A stretch of 64,000 bases of DNA from Sycobia sp. Sy_11 (Eukaryota; Arthropoda; Insecta; Hymenoptera; Epichrysomallidae): assembly GCA_018907035.1 (NCBI GenBank), contig JACCIC010000293.1, positions 124,001-188,000 on the forward strand, given 5' to 3'. The stretch's first letter is position 1, and each line of letters begins with the position of its first letter. A program made the position numbers and the translations under genes. Below the pieces are notes generated by a model that saw only the letters and a list, made by a program, of their open reading frames with translations, was not told the origin of the DNA and made no database searches. Shown piece after piece: positions 26,131-39,445 of the stretch.

Positions 26131-26539
26131 TGAAAGCAAAAATATTTTTAACTCAAATATTGTAAAGTTCAAATAAATAACTAGGTTATCAACAGTATTT
26201 AATTATTGTATTTTCTGTCGATATAGGAAAACTACTACTGTTCCCATCCTAATAACTGAGAGTTGGTGTTAACTTTTTGTTTATAATAATTTCCAGTCTC
26301 ATTGGCAGATATTCTTGCATCTTTATTAACTATACGTTCGGAATTTAGTATTGAAAAATAAATAAATATATATATTTGATATATATAAATATATAATGAT
26401 AAACGCCAACAGAAATTTTTCACAAAAATGTAAGAGTTTTAAAACATAAATATAATTAATACTTCATGAATACTACAGTACACGATAACAATAATCGTGT
26501 TATGTGTATATCGTTAGTTCGAAAGTAATAATAAAATAA

Positions 26540-27010
26540 AATGGGAGTGGCTGCGGGGATGGAGCTTGGGTTAAACGCAATTATCCGCGGGACTAAAGTT
26601 TCCCTCCTCGAGAGAGCTTTTCGAATCCTTCCCGCGCGCTTATCGAACTCTCCTTAAAGATCAAGGAGGCTCTTGCGCTCTCTCTCTCTCTCTCTCTCTC
26701 CCCGTCCCTCTTTCGTACTTTGTTTCGCGCAAAATACCCACCGCTGAAAGCGCGGCGGTGTATTTCTGAAAAGACCGGCTGGATCGCGATCGAAGCCGCG
26801 CTGTCCCGTAACGATTGCACGAACTATTAACGAGCAAATAAAAAAGAAAGAAAAAACAAAGAGCCGCGCGCGATCGATTTTCCGGGACGGGACCGCGTTG
26901 AACGGTAATCGGCCTCGCGCGTCCGGTCGCAGGGGAGATCGGCAGAGATCGGAGTACGCGGTCACGGTGGCGCGACAGTGCGATTTTCGTCAACCCTCTT
27001 CTATTGCTGT
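26540..27010. other. GC-rich island
   Basis: CpG-rich, CT tract present. Frames are open on the minus strand in all three registers, typical of GC-rich non-coding DNA. Confidence 0.4.
26678..26701. repeat. (CT)n microsatellite
   Basis: About 12 CT units in the GC island at 26.5-27 kb. Confidence 0.85.
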
Positions 27011-27899
27011 GCGCAAAGAAACAAAATATAATGAAAGACATCTGACTAGGGCACCTATTCCATACGGGAGAGTAGATGGAAAATTGTGTTTGCCCGTATT
27101 TTTGTCCTCCGGAAATAAGGAAATTTTATGTGCACGTACAGAACCGGAACTCATTGGCATTAGTATTCGATTTAATTTATTTTCAATTTTTTGCTCTAAC
27201 TTCCGATACGAGTCAATATAATCTTCCTCGCATTTTTGTGTTTGCTTAAACAGCAGCAGTCGTTGCCGAAATTGTACAAAGCTCGTATCAGCGATGATCT
27301 TTGATTGTTTCTTAATATCTCGTTATTCTATCATTACCCCTTTTTTTTAAAACTAAAACTTTTTCCTCCATATTATATATATATATTTCCGATGACTTTT
27401 CACATTGATCGAGGACCGACTACACGGATCTCCAAGGAAAAAGCGTTAAATATAAAGCTTAAAGTATATAATGTGCATTTTGACGTAGATTGAAAAAAAA
27501 ATTAATTTTAGCTTTCACTACGAATTTATCGTTCCGTTTATTATATATGTATATATATTTAATAAACAACTAAATGCTCATTCGCGAAGTCGAAATGCGT
27601 AAGAAAATTAGATTTTTCAAAAGCTTGGTATTCAACAGCGCAAGTAGCTTTACATATGCGAAGTTGACGAGAAAAAAAATGAATGTTGCTGAATGTGCTC
27701 CGTTCCGCGCTTATTTATGCATTTCACTCAGGTGAGCTCGTTTATGTATATATATATATATATAGCGAACGTGATATTTTTATGCACCCAAGAACCGCGG
27801 CTCACTCGCGACAGTTCCTCGATAATATCGCCGTTCTCGATGCAAAAATTCCAGTAATTTCTTTGACAGCCAGTTTTTTTTTTTTGTAATTTTAAAGGA

Positions 27900-27925
27900 C
27901 CTTCCGGTTTCAGTCTTCCGGAAGG
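27900..27925. other. Perfect hairpin, 8-bp stem
   Basis: The arms are CCTTCCGG and CCGGAAGG around a 10-base loop. The core CCGGAAG resembles an ETS-factor site present in both arms. Confidence 0.5.
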
Positions 27926-28716
27926 ACTAAAGGCAATGAGGACAATTTGTTGCAATTCTATGTCATTGCAATGGTGATAAGTCATCGCATTTTCTTTATC
28001 GTGAAAAAATAGTTCAGTTCGAATCTTTACAGCTCCGCGTAAGGTGAACTCGTCTTAAATTATAATTCCTCCATATGTAATAAATTAATCGGCTTATCTT
28101 CATTTTAATCTTTTCTCTAGTTTCGCATGGAGTACCATCGCGGTTCATCCCGGTTTAATGAGAAAAATTACAGAGAGCAGTTCGCAAAAAAGCTCAATTA
28201 GCCAGCTGTCAGTTCGTAATTGGCCAAATTATAACGCGCTCGAGCTTCGAAGTTTCGTAGGGATTAAAAAAGGGTCGCGCAGCGACCGAGTGAATTTTCA
28301 TCTCGAATTGTGCGATTATGAAAGCTCGTAGGGGACTTCTTGATCGAGCGTAGATTCTGGATGCGATCGAGCTCTTATATTGCAATTTTACTTATAAAAA
28401 AGATTTGCAAAAATTTCCCATGCACTGATAAACCATGATATAAAAGTTCCTTTACAACGTACACGTACAGCTGTAATCTACATTGAATGATATTTCGGAG
28501 TGGGGAAAAATGAGGATTATAATAATGTGTAATTTCGAAAAGGGAGGCAAGACAGTAAAGTATGTCTTTCTCGGATTACGGGAGTTGAAAAATTCACTTT
28601 TCAAGTTCCACTGCCCCCTCCCCCGGGTCGGGGGTTTGCCGGGTATGAGAGAACTTTATTTCTATCCGTTAATTAAGTAGCTCGAAAGCGCTATAAATGA
28701 GTGAACACTGGAAATG

Positions 28717-28719
<3 letters not shown>

Positions 28720-28754
<35 letters not shown>
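28720..28754. repeat. (TA)n microsatellite
   Basis: About 17 TA units, 140 bases from another TA array. Confidence 0.9.
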
Positions 28755-28755
<1 letters not shown>

Positions 28756-28894
28756 TACTTTTCCACTAGCGTATTTCCTGAATTATAACTTCGCCAACTC
28801 GGTAGTTAACGCTCCTCATTGTATTTAAAATGGAATACAAGGAAAATTCGCGCGGCTCGCTCAAAGTATTGCGGTAAGGCAGGAAGTAACATAA

Positions 28895-28895
<1 letters not shown>

Positions 28896-28939
<44 letters not shown>
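28896..28939. repeat. (TA)n microsatellite
   Basis: About 22 TA units, paired with the array at 28,720. Confidence 0.9.
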
Positions 28940-28942
<3 letters not shown>

Positions 28943-30710
28943 AATATCGTCTAATAAGATAAAGAAAGCCTTCAAACGGAAGAAAATGCAGGTCGTGAAT
29001 TTTTTGCGAATGGGCCATATTGGATTAGAAGTATTATCAATAATTGCTATCAATTGAATATGTATTAATTAATTTGCAAAAATGAATGTTCAACTTATAA
29101 AAGATTAATTACACGTCAGTTATATGCGTATTTAAGCGGTACTTTAAAAATAGTATTTTAATTATAAACGGAAAAATTCTACGAGGTATGAACAAAGGAA
29201 AGAAAATTAGGTCGTAGCACGTTAATGTAATTTTTAGTTTTCGTAATGTTTCGCACGAATAAGTTCGAACAAATAAGTAAAAAAAATATTTTCGTTTCTA
29301 TTTGAATACACTTGAATAATTAAAAAATAAAAAGTTCAAAGCAATTTATTCTCGTGATATTGCATAATCAGTTTTTTTTAATGCTCCAATTAACATTTAT
29401 ATAGTAGTGAACATAAATGCAAATACATTATATATAGTAATACATTATAATCTAGCAATTGGTATTATAAATCGTATTGGGAAAAATTTCAAAACTAAAA
29501 GTACATTATGCAAAACACGAGAGATGAAACAAGAAAACTAAAACGTACTGTTTCATCATCAAGTTGCATAATTACAAAGTCTACATACTTAGCTCTACTG
29601 ATATCAAGTAAACTATCACATTTTTCCTGTCGTTCTTGCAGTACACGCTTAATAAACGAATTTAAATTAGCCGATATACGATAATCTACTTTCACTACTA
29701 TTCTATAATTGTATTCAATTTGCTTAAAAATCTCGAATCATAGAATGACTCCGTTAAAAATATTTATCAGCACGAATTTTAGAACTTACATACTAACGAA
29801 AATTTATCAAAATCCTAGGTAAATAGCAATAACAACAACGCGGTCCTCGTACGTCACGTATGCTGACAATTGTGTTTTTTGTTTGTTTTTTCTTTCGTAT
29901 AATTGATTTTTCTTACACGACGATAATTTTCGGAAAGAATCTCCGAGAACCAAATGGAATTACAGTCTAGACTTAACTTAACTACAATTAGTTCTAGTCT
30001 TAACATTTGTCTCAAGCGCCTAGAAGCCAAGTCGATGTAAATTCAACGCTTTGCGAAACATATCACAAGTGTCTTTGTAAAAGGGACAGAAAAATTTTAA
30101 GATAATTATTGAAACGCACGTTTCACTAAAAGTCACACCGTATTTTTCAATCATTGGTTTATTTATTTATCTCGAACATTTATCGTAAAATTTTCTTTGA
30201 TTCATTGTAAGTACGTTTTCCGTACATAGTTGTATCGATTATGTATGAATGTAATGCTTTATTTATTAATAGAATCCAATCTATTCGTTGTATAATATCA
30301 ATGCGATTATTCATGTAGCAATAGAAAATCGCTTCATACGGAGAACAAAAGTAAAAGCCTCGATCGGTTGGTTTTAAGTTATCTTTTTGACTATATCATT
30401 GTACGATAAAAAAGAGGAATTCGTGCATGGCAAAAGCACACGAGGAATAGAATTTTATTTCTTGCATTCTAAACAACACCCACAAAAATACTTTGAGGTA
30501 TGTCTTTATCCTTGATCAAGTGTCGTACAACTGAAATATAACTAAATTGCCGAATATAACTAAAACGCCGAAAAAATATCTAGATTATCTTAAGAGGCCC
30601 CGATGAACTCAATTTAGGAAGTTTAACTCCCCGATTTGCAGTCGCCGATGCGAAAATACTCTTGGAGGAAGCTTTCAGTGTTAAAAGGTGCAAACAATCT
30701 ATAGAAGGAT

Positions 30711-30712
30711 CT

Positions 30713-30739
<27 letters not shown>
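30711..30739. repeat. (GA)n microsatellite
   Basis: About 13 GA units. Confidence 0.85.
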
Positions 30740-30744
<5 letters not shown>

Positions 30745-31186
30745 GTTAAGTCGAGCCTTTCTCTCTCGCACACTTCTCCCATTGGCTACGCGTATTAAAC
30801 AACGCCGACCCAATTCTGACGACATTATTCGCGTACAATAATATTTATTTAACAGACTGAATTTATTTCGACGTTTAATTATAAACGACTGGCTTTTTAA
30901 CTTCTCGATTTAAATTCAAATTTAATTGCTTCTAAATTACATCGTCGGCACTTACATCTATAAATATATGTATAGAATTATAGACTTTTCTAGCGATAAT
31001 TTTTTTTAACTCGTCCGCGCTTTTCTGACGTTTCGCGAAAATCATTCCCCTAACGCTGTATCTCGGCCTTTCATAGCGAGCAACCGTGTACGGGCCACGT
31101 GAAAAATGTCGTACTTTCAAACGCGACTCGAAGGAATGTTAATTAACGACGAGTACCTTGGGATTCTGCGTATCTTAAGGGGTTGT

Positions 31187-31381
31187 GTCACTTAAGAATT
31201 TGCAAAAAATCTAAAAAAAAAATTTGCCGTTTTTTTTTTTTTTTTTTTTTTTGCTTAAAAGTTGTTTTAACCGTCTTCGAAACTACACACCTATGAATGT
31301 AGAAGACGGCGCTTAAATTCACCATTGCTCGTGATTTAATTTTCGAATATTTTAGACAAGGAATCGCGTCACTTAAGAAAT
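31187..31381. repeat. Unit flanked by 12-base direct repeats, with hairpin and poly(T)
   Basis: GTCACTTAAGAA occurs at 31,187-31,198 and again at 31,369-31,380. Between the copies lie A10, then a T run at 31,230-31,252, and a bulged hairpin with arms CCGTCTT (31,271-31,277) and AAGACGG (31,303-31,309) enclosing CTACA/TGTAG and the loop CACCTATGAA. It could be a small non-autonomous element with duplicated target, or a local duplication. Confidence 0.4.
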
Positions 31382-31715
31382 CTAGAACGCTAGAAATTGA
31401 CTTGCCGATAGCATCGACGGATCGACGTAAAATAATAACAAGAGTTTTTTGTTTTTAATCGATCGTATTTCGACGACAGCTCGGGAGGCATTATTTAACG
31501 TAATAGTATGTTTCATCCACTGGAGCGGGGGGGGGGAGTCGAAAATGCGACTTTTCCTCACGGGTGCTTATCGCCGCTCGAACGGTAGGCGATGGCGACG
31601 AGCAATTGCTCCGTACGGCGTATACGATTTTTTCTTATTTCATTTAATAAATATAAATCATATTGTGTACATAGTAATAGAACAATGAAATGTTTGTCGG
31701 TATCTATATTGCTCT

Positions 31716-31719
<4 letters not shown>

Positions 31720-31762
<43 letters not shown>
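31720..31762. repeat. (CT)n microsatellite
   Basis: About 21 perfect CT units. An inverted partner (GA) lies about 490 bases downstream. Confidence 0.9.
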
Positions 31763-31765
<3 letters not shown>

Positions 31766-32250
31766 CTCTTATTTTATTTTTTCTGTAATGATAATACGCG
31801 CTGAGATGGAAAGGTGAAGGATAATAATTCAGTTTGAAATATTATGTTGCAATTGATAATACTGAAAAAACTTTAATTAATATTAAACTACTTATAAGTT
31901 TTTATATATAGATGTTTAAGTTTTAACTTAGACTAATGGTAAGTATGCATATGTATTTAAAATATATAAATAAATGCTTCAAAACATGTATTCAATACTA
32001 AATAAACATTCGCTTTATTCAATTATTAAAATACTAACTTAATTAAACAATTGTTTAAATCAGTAACAAAGACCTGTAGAGCGTTTAAACTAAAAAGTCG
32101 AATAAAATTTATTTACAATGCTACTGTCTTTAAACTAACAAATTATAAAAGACGAAATTAAACAATGCATGCTTTGTGTAAAAAATAAGCAATAGATGAT
32201 GTGAGAGAATAATATCACATTATTATATAATTCCTTTCGTACACATTATT

Positions 32251-32252
<2 letters not shown>

Positions 32253-32322
<70 letters not shown>
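32253..32322. repeat. (GA)n microsatellite
   Basis: About 35 perfect GA units, the longest uninterrupted GA tract in the window. Confidence 0.92.
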
Positions 32323-32325
<3 letters not shown>

Positions 32326-32999
32326 ACTACTTTATTTTCCCTCTATTAACCTACAAATAGATTTGATATTTTCTCACGGGTGCGTATCATGCGTTTTTCC
32401 CCATCGAATTCATTGAAAGAATGCGATACTTTCGGGGCATGACACTAAAAATGTTGTGAATGAAAAAAAAATTATAAGCATTTCAAACCTCTTTTTTCAC
32501 TAGCCAGAAACATAACTCGGACTAGACTTTATCAATACATGAGACGTTTACAGCGGTATCACTGAATTTAATTTCTGTTTTGCACGTATCAATATGTGTA
32601 GGTTTTTTGTCCACATAGTACTGAGTTTGTTGTGAACAATTTTCTGGCAAATTGATTCATGAAATCGTTCGTTTCTTGTCTTCGATAATTCAGAATTTCG
32701 CGAAAAATCTATACATCTAAAGGCCGTTTTATATCTACAATGACGATTATTAAACTAGGTAATCTGTAAAACATTGGTTTTACGCCCCAGCTTCCAGCAC
32801 AGTAAAAGTTCAATTTTAAAGCCATTAACGTACGAATATTGTGCAAATGTTGTTTTCTCCTTAAGTGATATCGACGAAGAAAAATTTTCTTTAAGATCAT
32901 CAATAGTCGTAAAAAAAGTCCACTTTTCTAGAATACCGAGCGATCCCTTCGTTGCCCTGCAAATGAAAGAAAGAAAAGAAAAGAAAAAGCAAGAATAAT

Positions 33000-34300
33000 T
33001 CTCGAAACTCGCCTGTACAGTTTCAGCGGAGCTACAAATCCGTGCAATCCCTTAATTAACGAGCAGCAACGATAATTATATATAGCCCAAGGAACGAGCC
33101 TCCCTCTCGAAGGCGTTCGTTATCGATGGCGCGATGCGTTCGCTCGACGGTGGATAAGACCTCGTTACGCCGATCATCGGCGACGATGAGCGCGAACGAT
33201 ACAGCAGGAGCTGGCCGAAGAGGGGCATAAGATGGCCATTAATACATCGAATGCTGAGAGCTTACCGCTCGTGAAATTGGTTTGTGTGTGCGCGCGCGCT
33301 TACGTCTGTATGCGTGTACAGACTGACCGAAATCCTCGGATGAGATCCGATAGCACGGATTTTGCGCGCACACATACACATATCGGCGATCGTTCGTGCA
33401 TATTATCGATGTGTAGTCTTGACACGATAAGGAAAATTCGGCCCATGCTCGATAGATGGTTTAATGCTTCGATTCGATTTTAATAAATCGGACCGGTAGG
33501 TTTATTCGTTCGATGATTAACCGTCGAGCCTCCGATATCTCTTTTATAAGCCGAATGGGTGCGTTTTTTGCTCGCTCTCGTTCTTATTTTCATCGCTGAA
33601 CAATTATTCACTCCCGCCGACGAAAAGACGAATTGCCGTACATATCGCTGGTCGTGTCCACGGATCGACGTAAAATTAAGATGTCCGAGTCTCGCGCGAG
33701 CGGTAGCGAACGAATTTATATCGGTCGCTAGATACATGTCGATACACACACGTGTACGTATACGTAGGTCTTAAAAAAATTTAGCAGCCGTTTCTTAAGA
33801 AGACTATCGCATCCGGTATGAAATACGTCAAAATAATTATTGTAATGACGATAATAAATGATAATAATTATAAATAAAGGATAGAATTACTTCCAGCTAG
33901 GGCACGGTACGCCGATGATAAACCTTGGAGCAAACGCTTGAATTCGAGCTTTACGACAGCACACTGTAGTGACCGGATTAGACGACCAGATCGACTCGGA
34001 ACGAGACGGCTCGTGCTATAAAGCCAAGGATCATTCTGGAGACTTATTAATGGACCGGTACGATGGCGCTGAAGCATCGGACAATGATCGTAACGGCTAA
34101 ACCAAAAAAAAAAAAAAAAAAAAAAAGAATCAAATCCGATGTTTCGCGAAACGGATAGAGCATCGTCGCCTACTGATTTTGCGCGTAAAATCATCGATTT
34201 TTCCATGAATATGCCTCTGTATAATCGAGGTCGGGTCAACTGATTAGATTGAGGCGACGCACGATTGGGGTGCGAATATGTGGGCGTCCGAGAAAGGCTC
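33000..34300. other. Intermediate GC, no gene recognised
   Basis: CpG-containing, with short open frames on both strands and a short TG/CG run near 33,283-33,300. It ends in a poly(A) tract region at 34.1 kb. Confidence 0.4.
34103..34126. repeat. Poly(A) tract
   Basis: About 24 A. It could be the tail of an old + strand retroposon, but no recognisable body precedes it. Confidence 0.75.
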
Positions 34301-36000
34301 GATAAATTACATGGTTAATATCTTATCGTAGAATGTTATGGCCGGGTGGATTTTTTTTTCTTACAAGCAAAAGCGTCAAACCTTCGTATTTGCGCCGACC
34401 TGCGAACGAAAATCATTATAAACATTTTCGTTATTACACACCGACGTTGAATTTAAACATAGTTGGGATAAACCTTAGAAGCAAAAAGGTGTCAGTTTTT
34501 GTTTTTTTTAATAAAAAATACCAGACCTCATTAGTGGGCGAAATTTCAGATCTCCGAGTAACGTCTAGCATGGTTTGGAAAATTGCGCCAACTTTCAGGG
34601 AAAAATGATCTGACAAGGAGAGTTCCGTATTGCGGCAATACGTGCGTAATTTTCATGCATTTGTGAAGATCTTCGAACGGGGTTATTTTCTTCAATTTTT
34701 GTTCCTTTTAATCAAAATTATATTTATTTTCAATTTGAGAAGACCGATTACTTCTACGATGTATTATTACACTTTCAATTTTTACACTTGGATTTTTTCA
34801 ACAAGTCATATTTCTCGATCAGACCGAATTCATTTTAATATGTTAAGAATACACGGAGCACTGCTTCGATTTCTTTCGTATACATCCGATAATCTGCAGT
34901 GCATCGTCAATATTGTGAAAAAAATCGTATAATATATTAGCATGTAGATAATGAATATTCTTTGCCTTTTATTCTCCATTACGTGATTCCCAAAAAAGCC
35001 GCCCACTCGCTTAACCGTCCAAAAAACGTTCAGAATATTGTCTCTGCTGTCGTGATTTTGTACATGAACGAAATTAAAAAAAAAAATCTGCCGTAAATTT
35101 TTTTATTCTTAATAACGCCACTTGAAAGAAATTCGATTGATTTCTTCATTTCACACTCGCAAATGGCACTGTTTAGGCAATTTTTTCCGAGCACTGCAGT
35201 TATGCCATAGCTCTTGAATATCCATAGATTTCGAAATAAATGCGTAAAACTGTAACTCTTCAATTTTCACATTTTCCCAAGCGATATATACTGCTATTGA
35301 TTTTAAGTTTTCGACTTTGCAATAAAACTAATATATTGCTATTTGGACTTTTTATATCGAGCCGTGAAATACTTTTTTTAGCGAATAAGCGACTTTTATG
35401 ATTTTCATGAATCAAAAATATCACTTGATGAAAATTTCAAATTTTTCGTTAAGCACTGGTGAGTAATTTAATTTGATTTTATTTTAAATGAAATTTGCGA
35501 GTAAATAGAGTTTATTGTTTTTTTTTTTTAATAAAATACTTTATTTTACGGCTATTATTTGACCAATTTCATTTTAACTACATTCATCTACAGTTTTATT
35601 AAGAGAAGTTAATTTGATAAATCATTGACAAAGTACGTATAATATTTAAAAATACTAATATTAAATACTCTTGTTATTTTACCAAAAATGTAGAAAAATA
35701 TTCCTATATCAAAAAAAAAACTCTTAATCAATAAATATTTTTGAATGTATCAAACAATTCTTAACTAATTTATAAATTGTTTATGTTACATATAACAATA
35801 CTATTTAACAATACAGAAAAAAACTGAATTATATAAACAACAAATACTAATTATTATTATGTTCATCTTATAACATAATTCAGATGTATGTATGTATATA
35901 TAGTACACCTCTATTGAACAGTCTGCCCGTTAATCAGAAAATAGAATGAAAGTACGCGAGTAAGTCAACGCCCCGTAACTCCGATAGAAATTTAAAAACT
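34300..36000. other. AT-rich, no gene seen
   Basis: Frames of 60-100 codons at 34,333-34,932 are not recognisable. Confidence 0.5.

Positions 36001-36002
<2 letters not shown>

Positions 36003-36052
<50 letters not shown>
36003..36052. repeat. (TA)n microsatellite at GC-island edge
   Basis: About 25 TA units directly upstream of the GC island at 36.06-37.1 kb. Confidence 0.9.
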
Positions 36053-36058
<6 letters not shown>

Positions 36059-36222
36059 GCATAGATATAGAAGCCAGGCCGGGGGGCGCGCTCCGCGGCT
36101 CGACGCCCCTAAATTACGTCCCCAACGAGGCGAAAGGTGGCTCAGGAATTTTCAAGAGCCCCCCTCCCCCACCCCCGCCCCCATCAGCGCTGCCAACGAA
36201 ATAACGCGACAGAGCCGAGGAG

Positions 36223-36228
36223 GTGAGT
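36223..36228 (+). promoter_or_regulatory. Candidate splice donor GAG|GTGAGT
   Basis: CCGAGGAG|GTGAGTGG matches the donor consensus, 314 bases upstream of the stronger match at 36,537 in the same GC island. The two could be alternative first-exon ends, or the GGT/GTG-rich DNA around 36,225-36,260 may produce the match by chance. Confidence 0.2.
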
Positions 36229-36456
36229 GGCGGTGCCGGTGGTGGTGGTGGCGGTGGGAAGAAAAGTACTTAGAGAGCGCGGCCGAAGACAAGTGAATTT
36301 TCGTCCGCCCGTGCTTTTTAACGCCCTCTTGCGCTCCGACGCTCGACTCTCCCTTCCCTAACCATTCCGCCCCTCCCCACGACCCCAGCCCGCCAAATCC
36401 ACGATTATGCACCGCGACGGTGGTTTCGCAGAGGGCGGCTGAGAGAGCGAGGGGGG

Positions 36457-36459
<3 letters not shown>

Positions 36460-36488
<29 letters not shown>
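36460..36488. repeat. (GA)n microsatellite
   Basis: About 14 GA units, 49 bases before the CAG|GTGAGT donor match. Confidence 0.85.
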
Positions 36489-36491
<3 letters not shown>

Positions 36492-36536
36492 AAGAAACGC
36501 CTGCGAAAACCCGTGAAGCGACTTAACGCCATCCAG

Positions 36537-36542
36537 GTGAGT
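36537..36542 (+). promoter_or_regulatory. Candidate splice donor CAG|GTGAGT
   Basis: The text CCATCCAG|GTGAGTCTG is a full match to the eukaryotic 5' splice-site consensus. It sits in a GC-rich island just downstream of a GA tract, a setting typical of insect 5' untranslated exons. No reading frame with recognisable protein ends here, so any exon would be non-coding. Unproven without transcript data. Confidence 0.3.
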
Positions 36543-39050
36543 CTGCGGCAGATTAAAGAGCTAGACAAAGAGAGGCAAAGAGAGCCAGGACGAAATCGGG
36601 TTACGAATGAACGGACAAAAGTGTATGTCTACGTGTCTGCCTGTATATACACTGTCTCTGCTATCGCGCTGCTCGAGTTTATTTTTCTCTTTTTTGCTTT
36701 ATATATATATATATATACATAATACTTCGCCCATTCTGTCGCGGCGAAAGAAAGACAATGCGCATGGAGACGCACTCCTTCAGAAAAGGCATATAAGCAT
36801 AAAACGTCTGTGCGCGCACGCGCGCGCCAGCGTACGCGTCTTTCTAATAGTGACCTGGGGCTTTTTTTTCGACGCTTGCCTCAATTAGGTGTGTTTATTA
36901 ATCAATTATATGCTTTGCTCGCGACTCGTCGCCGCGACGAAAACGCGTTGCGCCCGTATTCTTCGAATTTTCGTCGCAATTGCCCCGTCAAAAGCGTTCT
37001 GGTTCGTTGGTTCGTCCGAACTGCTTTTGCCGTCTTGTTCGCAACGATTTTTTAAAGTATTGCCAAAAATGCGCACGCGCACAAGTATTCTATTTAACTT
37101 TCTGGTATAAGATGTTTTTGGTATTACGTATTTCATGTCCTCTTAACGGTAATTCCTTGTAGGAATAAAAATTTTTGATTGGCAGCGTCTGTTTCAACGT
37201 CGTTCTTAACTAATGTCAGTCGATGCTTCGGTTGCCTTTTGATTTAACAGCCCTGTTCTAGACTAAAAATTAATTTTAAAAATATACAAAATAGCTTCAA
37301 TAAAACTGCAATGAACTTAATCTGTACAAAATACCGTTAACTTGTTCCTTTATTGCATGCCAGTGAGGCTAAAAAGGAGAGAGGCTTTGAAACCCCTCTC
37401 TCGGCCCATGTCGTTCTTGAATATAGAATTTATACAAAATAAATATAGAATTTATGTATTAATTCGAGCCGTCGAATTCAGTAAAACAATGAAACGAACC
37501 ATAAGCGTGTAATTATTAATTTGATCATTGAGTAGACGACGGATGCTTACGTCTACTTTGATTTTTAGCCGAATTCACCTTCTTCTATTATCTTGGCGCG
37601 TACATATGAATACTGTTTGGATCATCTTTTCTCTGTTGTTTTTTTTTTTAATTTTTCCCATTTACATTACCACTGTCTGATATCGATATCCATAATAAGT
37701 TATTTGCAGATTATGAATTTGATAAATAAAACATTATTCGTAGCTGGAATTTCAAAAGATTCAGATAGAAAACCATTGAGAGCTCGATGAAATAATAAAA
37801 GTCACAGGTGATATAATCCTTTTTGTTAGTGTCCCTTTTATGTAAAAAGTATTTATTGCATCGAATAAGCTATAGTGGATCCCATCCACCTCCCTGTGTA
37901 AAGCGACTACATACAGTAGTTGATGGACAGCCCCAAAAGTTGTAAAGAGACGCAAGTTGCTAAGGTGGAGCAAAGTTATCCTACGACAGGGACAGCCGGA
38001 GATCGTACGATTAATCATTTGGAAAATCGATCGTAACAATTTTCCGACTCTTACGATCAGCAAGTGTGCAGCACAATATTAATAAGAGCGATGGATCGAA
38101 TAAGCTCGAGACAGTAGAAGCGATAATAGCTATTTTCACATTAGGTGTAAATGTACCAAACGACATGCCAAACTTTCGGATTATTCCATTGTTGCTTATC
38201 GCTACGAGATTGTAATTAACCAAAGCTTACCCTCGCTACCCTCCCCTCAACCGCAATCTCATTGCCAATCTCTCAACGACTCTTAATCCTTATGCTGATC
38301 CTTTGTATCGTACTTTTAACGTTAGTTGCACATTTTATATCTAATTCTATACGTCGTCTTATACTGAATTTCAGCATTTTCTATTTAACTTGGAGAATGG
38401 CGTGACTGTCTAACATAATAATTAAAAAAAATCTATAAGATTAGAATAAAATCATAGCGAAACAAAACTTGTGTTACTTCTTTACATAATCCTTACAAAT
38501 GTAAATTAATTGTTATCTACATTCTTTTCAAGTGCAAAGAATCGTATGATTAAGTTTTCGTTAAAAATGATGCGAAACTCCACCTTTCTCAATAGCAGTC
38601 ATCGTAACAAAAAATAAATGGCCTTCTACGCAACAGATTAATTCTTCGACTATCTTGTTGTAAAAAATAAAAGCATACCTCGAGAATTGAAAAAGATGTT
38701 GAAATTAAAATTTAGGGGACAAAATAGGCAGGAATACAAAGATTACCTCATTCGCTATGCGTCAACTTAAATGTGTCTTAAATACGTCCAAAAAAGGTGA
38801 CATTTTTTTTACACTTACAGGCTATCATATCTGGGCAAAAAGGAGGCCCCGAATAGCTCGATGGCTACAGCGAAATCTCAGTCTCGAGCGATTCGCGCGA
38901 GCGCCGCTGTGTAAAAATTTACGCTCGCTTTGTTCGCAAACAAATCGTTGACTTCCCTCGCCGATTAGCAGCACCGCTATCTGAGAGCACAAATAAAACG
39001 ACGTTAAATGTGGCAAAGAAAAAATATCTGGAAAAACCGGGCTTGATAGG

Positions 39051-39077
39051 GTAATCTTAAGAACAGATTAAGATTAC
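39051..39077. other. Perfect hairpin, 10-bp stem
   Basis: The arms are GTAATCTTAA and TTAAGATTAC, with the loop GAACAGA. A TTACGTAA palindrome follows at 39,153-39,160. Function unknown. Confidence 0.6.
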
Positions 39078-39390
39078 GCAAACTGAAGTACTCTTATAAA
39101 AGTTTATGTTTTAGTTTCTGTTACTATTCCCTTACCAATGGCCTATGTTATCTTACGTAATTTGCGCATGACTTCTTATTCCAAAGATCACTTAGTCTTT
39201 TTTTATAATATATATATACATATACTTTAGGTTTTCACCACGTTAAATAAACTAATTCGCCTTTTTTTGTCAATTAAACTTATACAATGTACTATGAGTT
39301 GTACAACTGACTTATTAGTATATATCATCTACCTCAAGTAGGGCTCATTTAAGAACTTTGAAAAATTTCACTCGACACTCCACCAGCTAC

Positions 39391-39439
<49 letters not shown>
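39391..39439. repeat. (TA)n microsatellite
   Basis: About 24 TA units. Confidence 0.9.

Positions 39440-39445
<6 letters not shown>

Larger units (their letters stand above)
27010..33000. other. AT-rich, no gene recognised
   Basis: About 6 kb. A minus frame at 29,495-29,695 (KVDYRISANLNSFIKRVLQE...) has protein-like composition but no recognised family, and it starts at GTG with stops directly upstream. A plus frame at 32,774-32,998 is similar in quality. Neither is called as a gene. Confidence 0.4.
36060..37110. other. GC-rich island with splice-donor matches
   Basis: CpG-rich, bounded on the left by a TA array. It contains GGT/GGC-rich DNA near 36,225-36,260, a GA tract and two GTGAGT donor matches. 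It is among the best places in the window to look for a non-coding first exon on the + strand. Confidence 0.45.
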
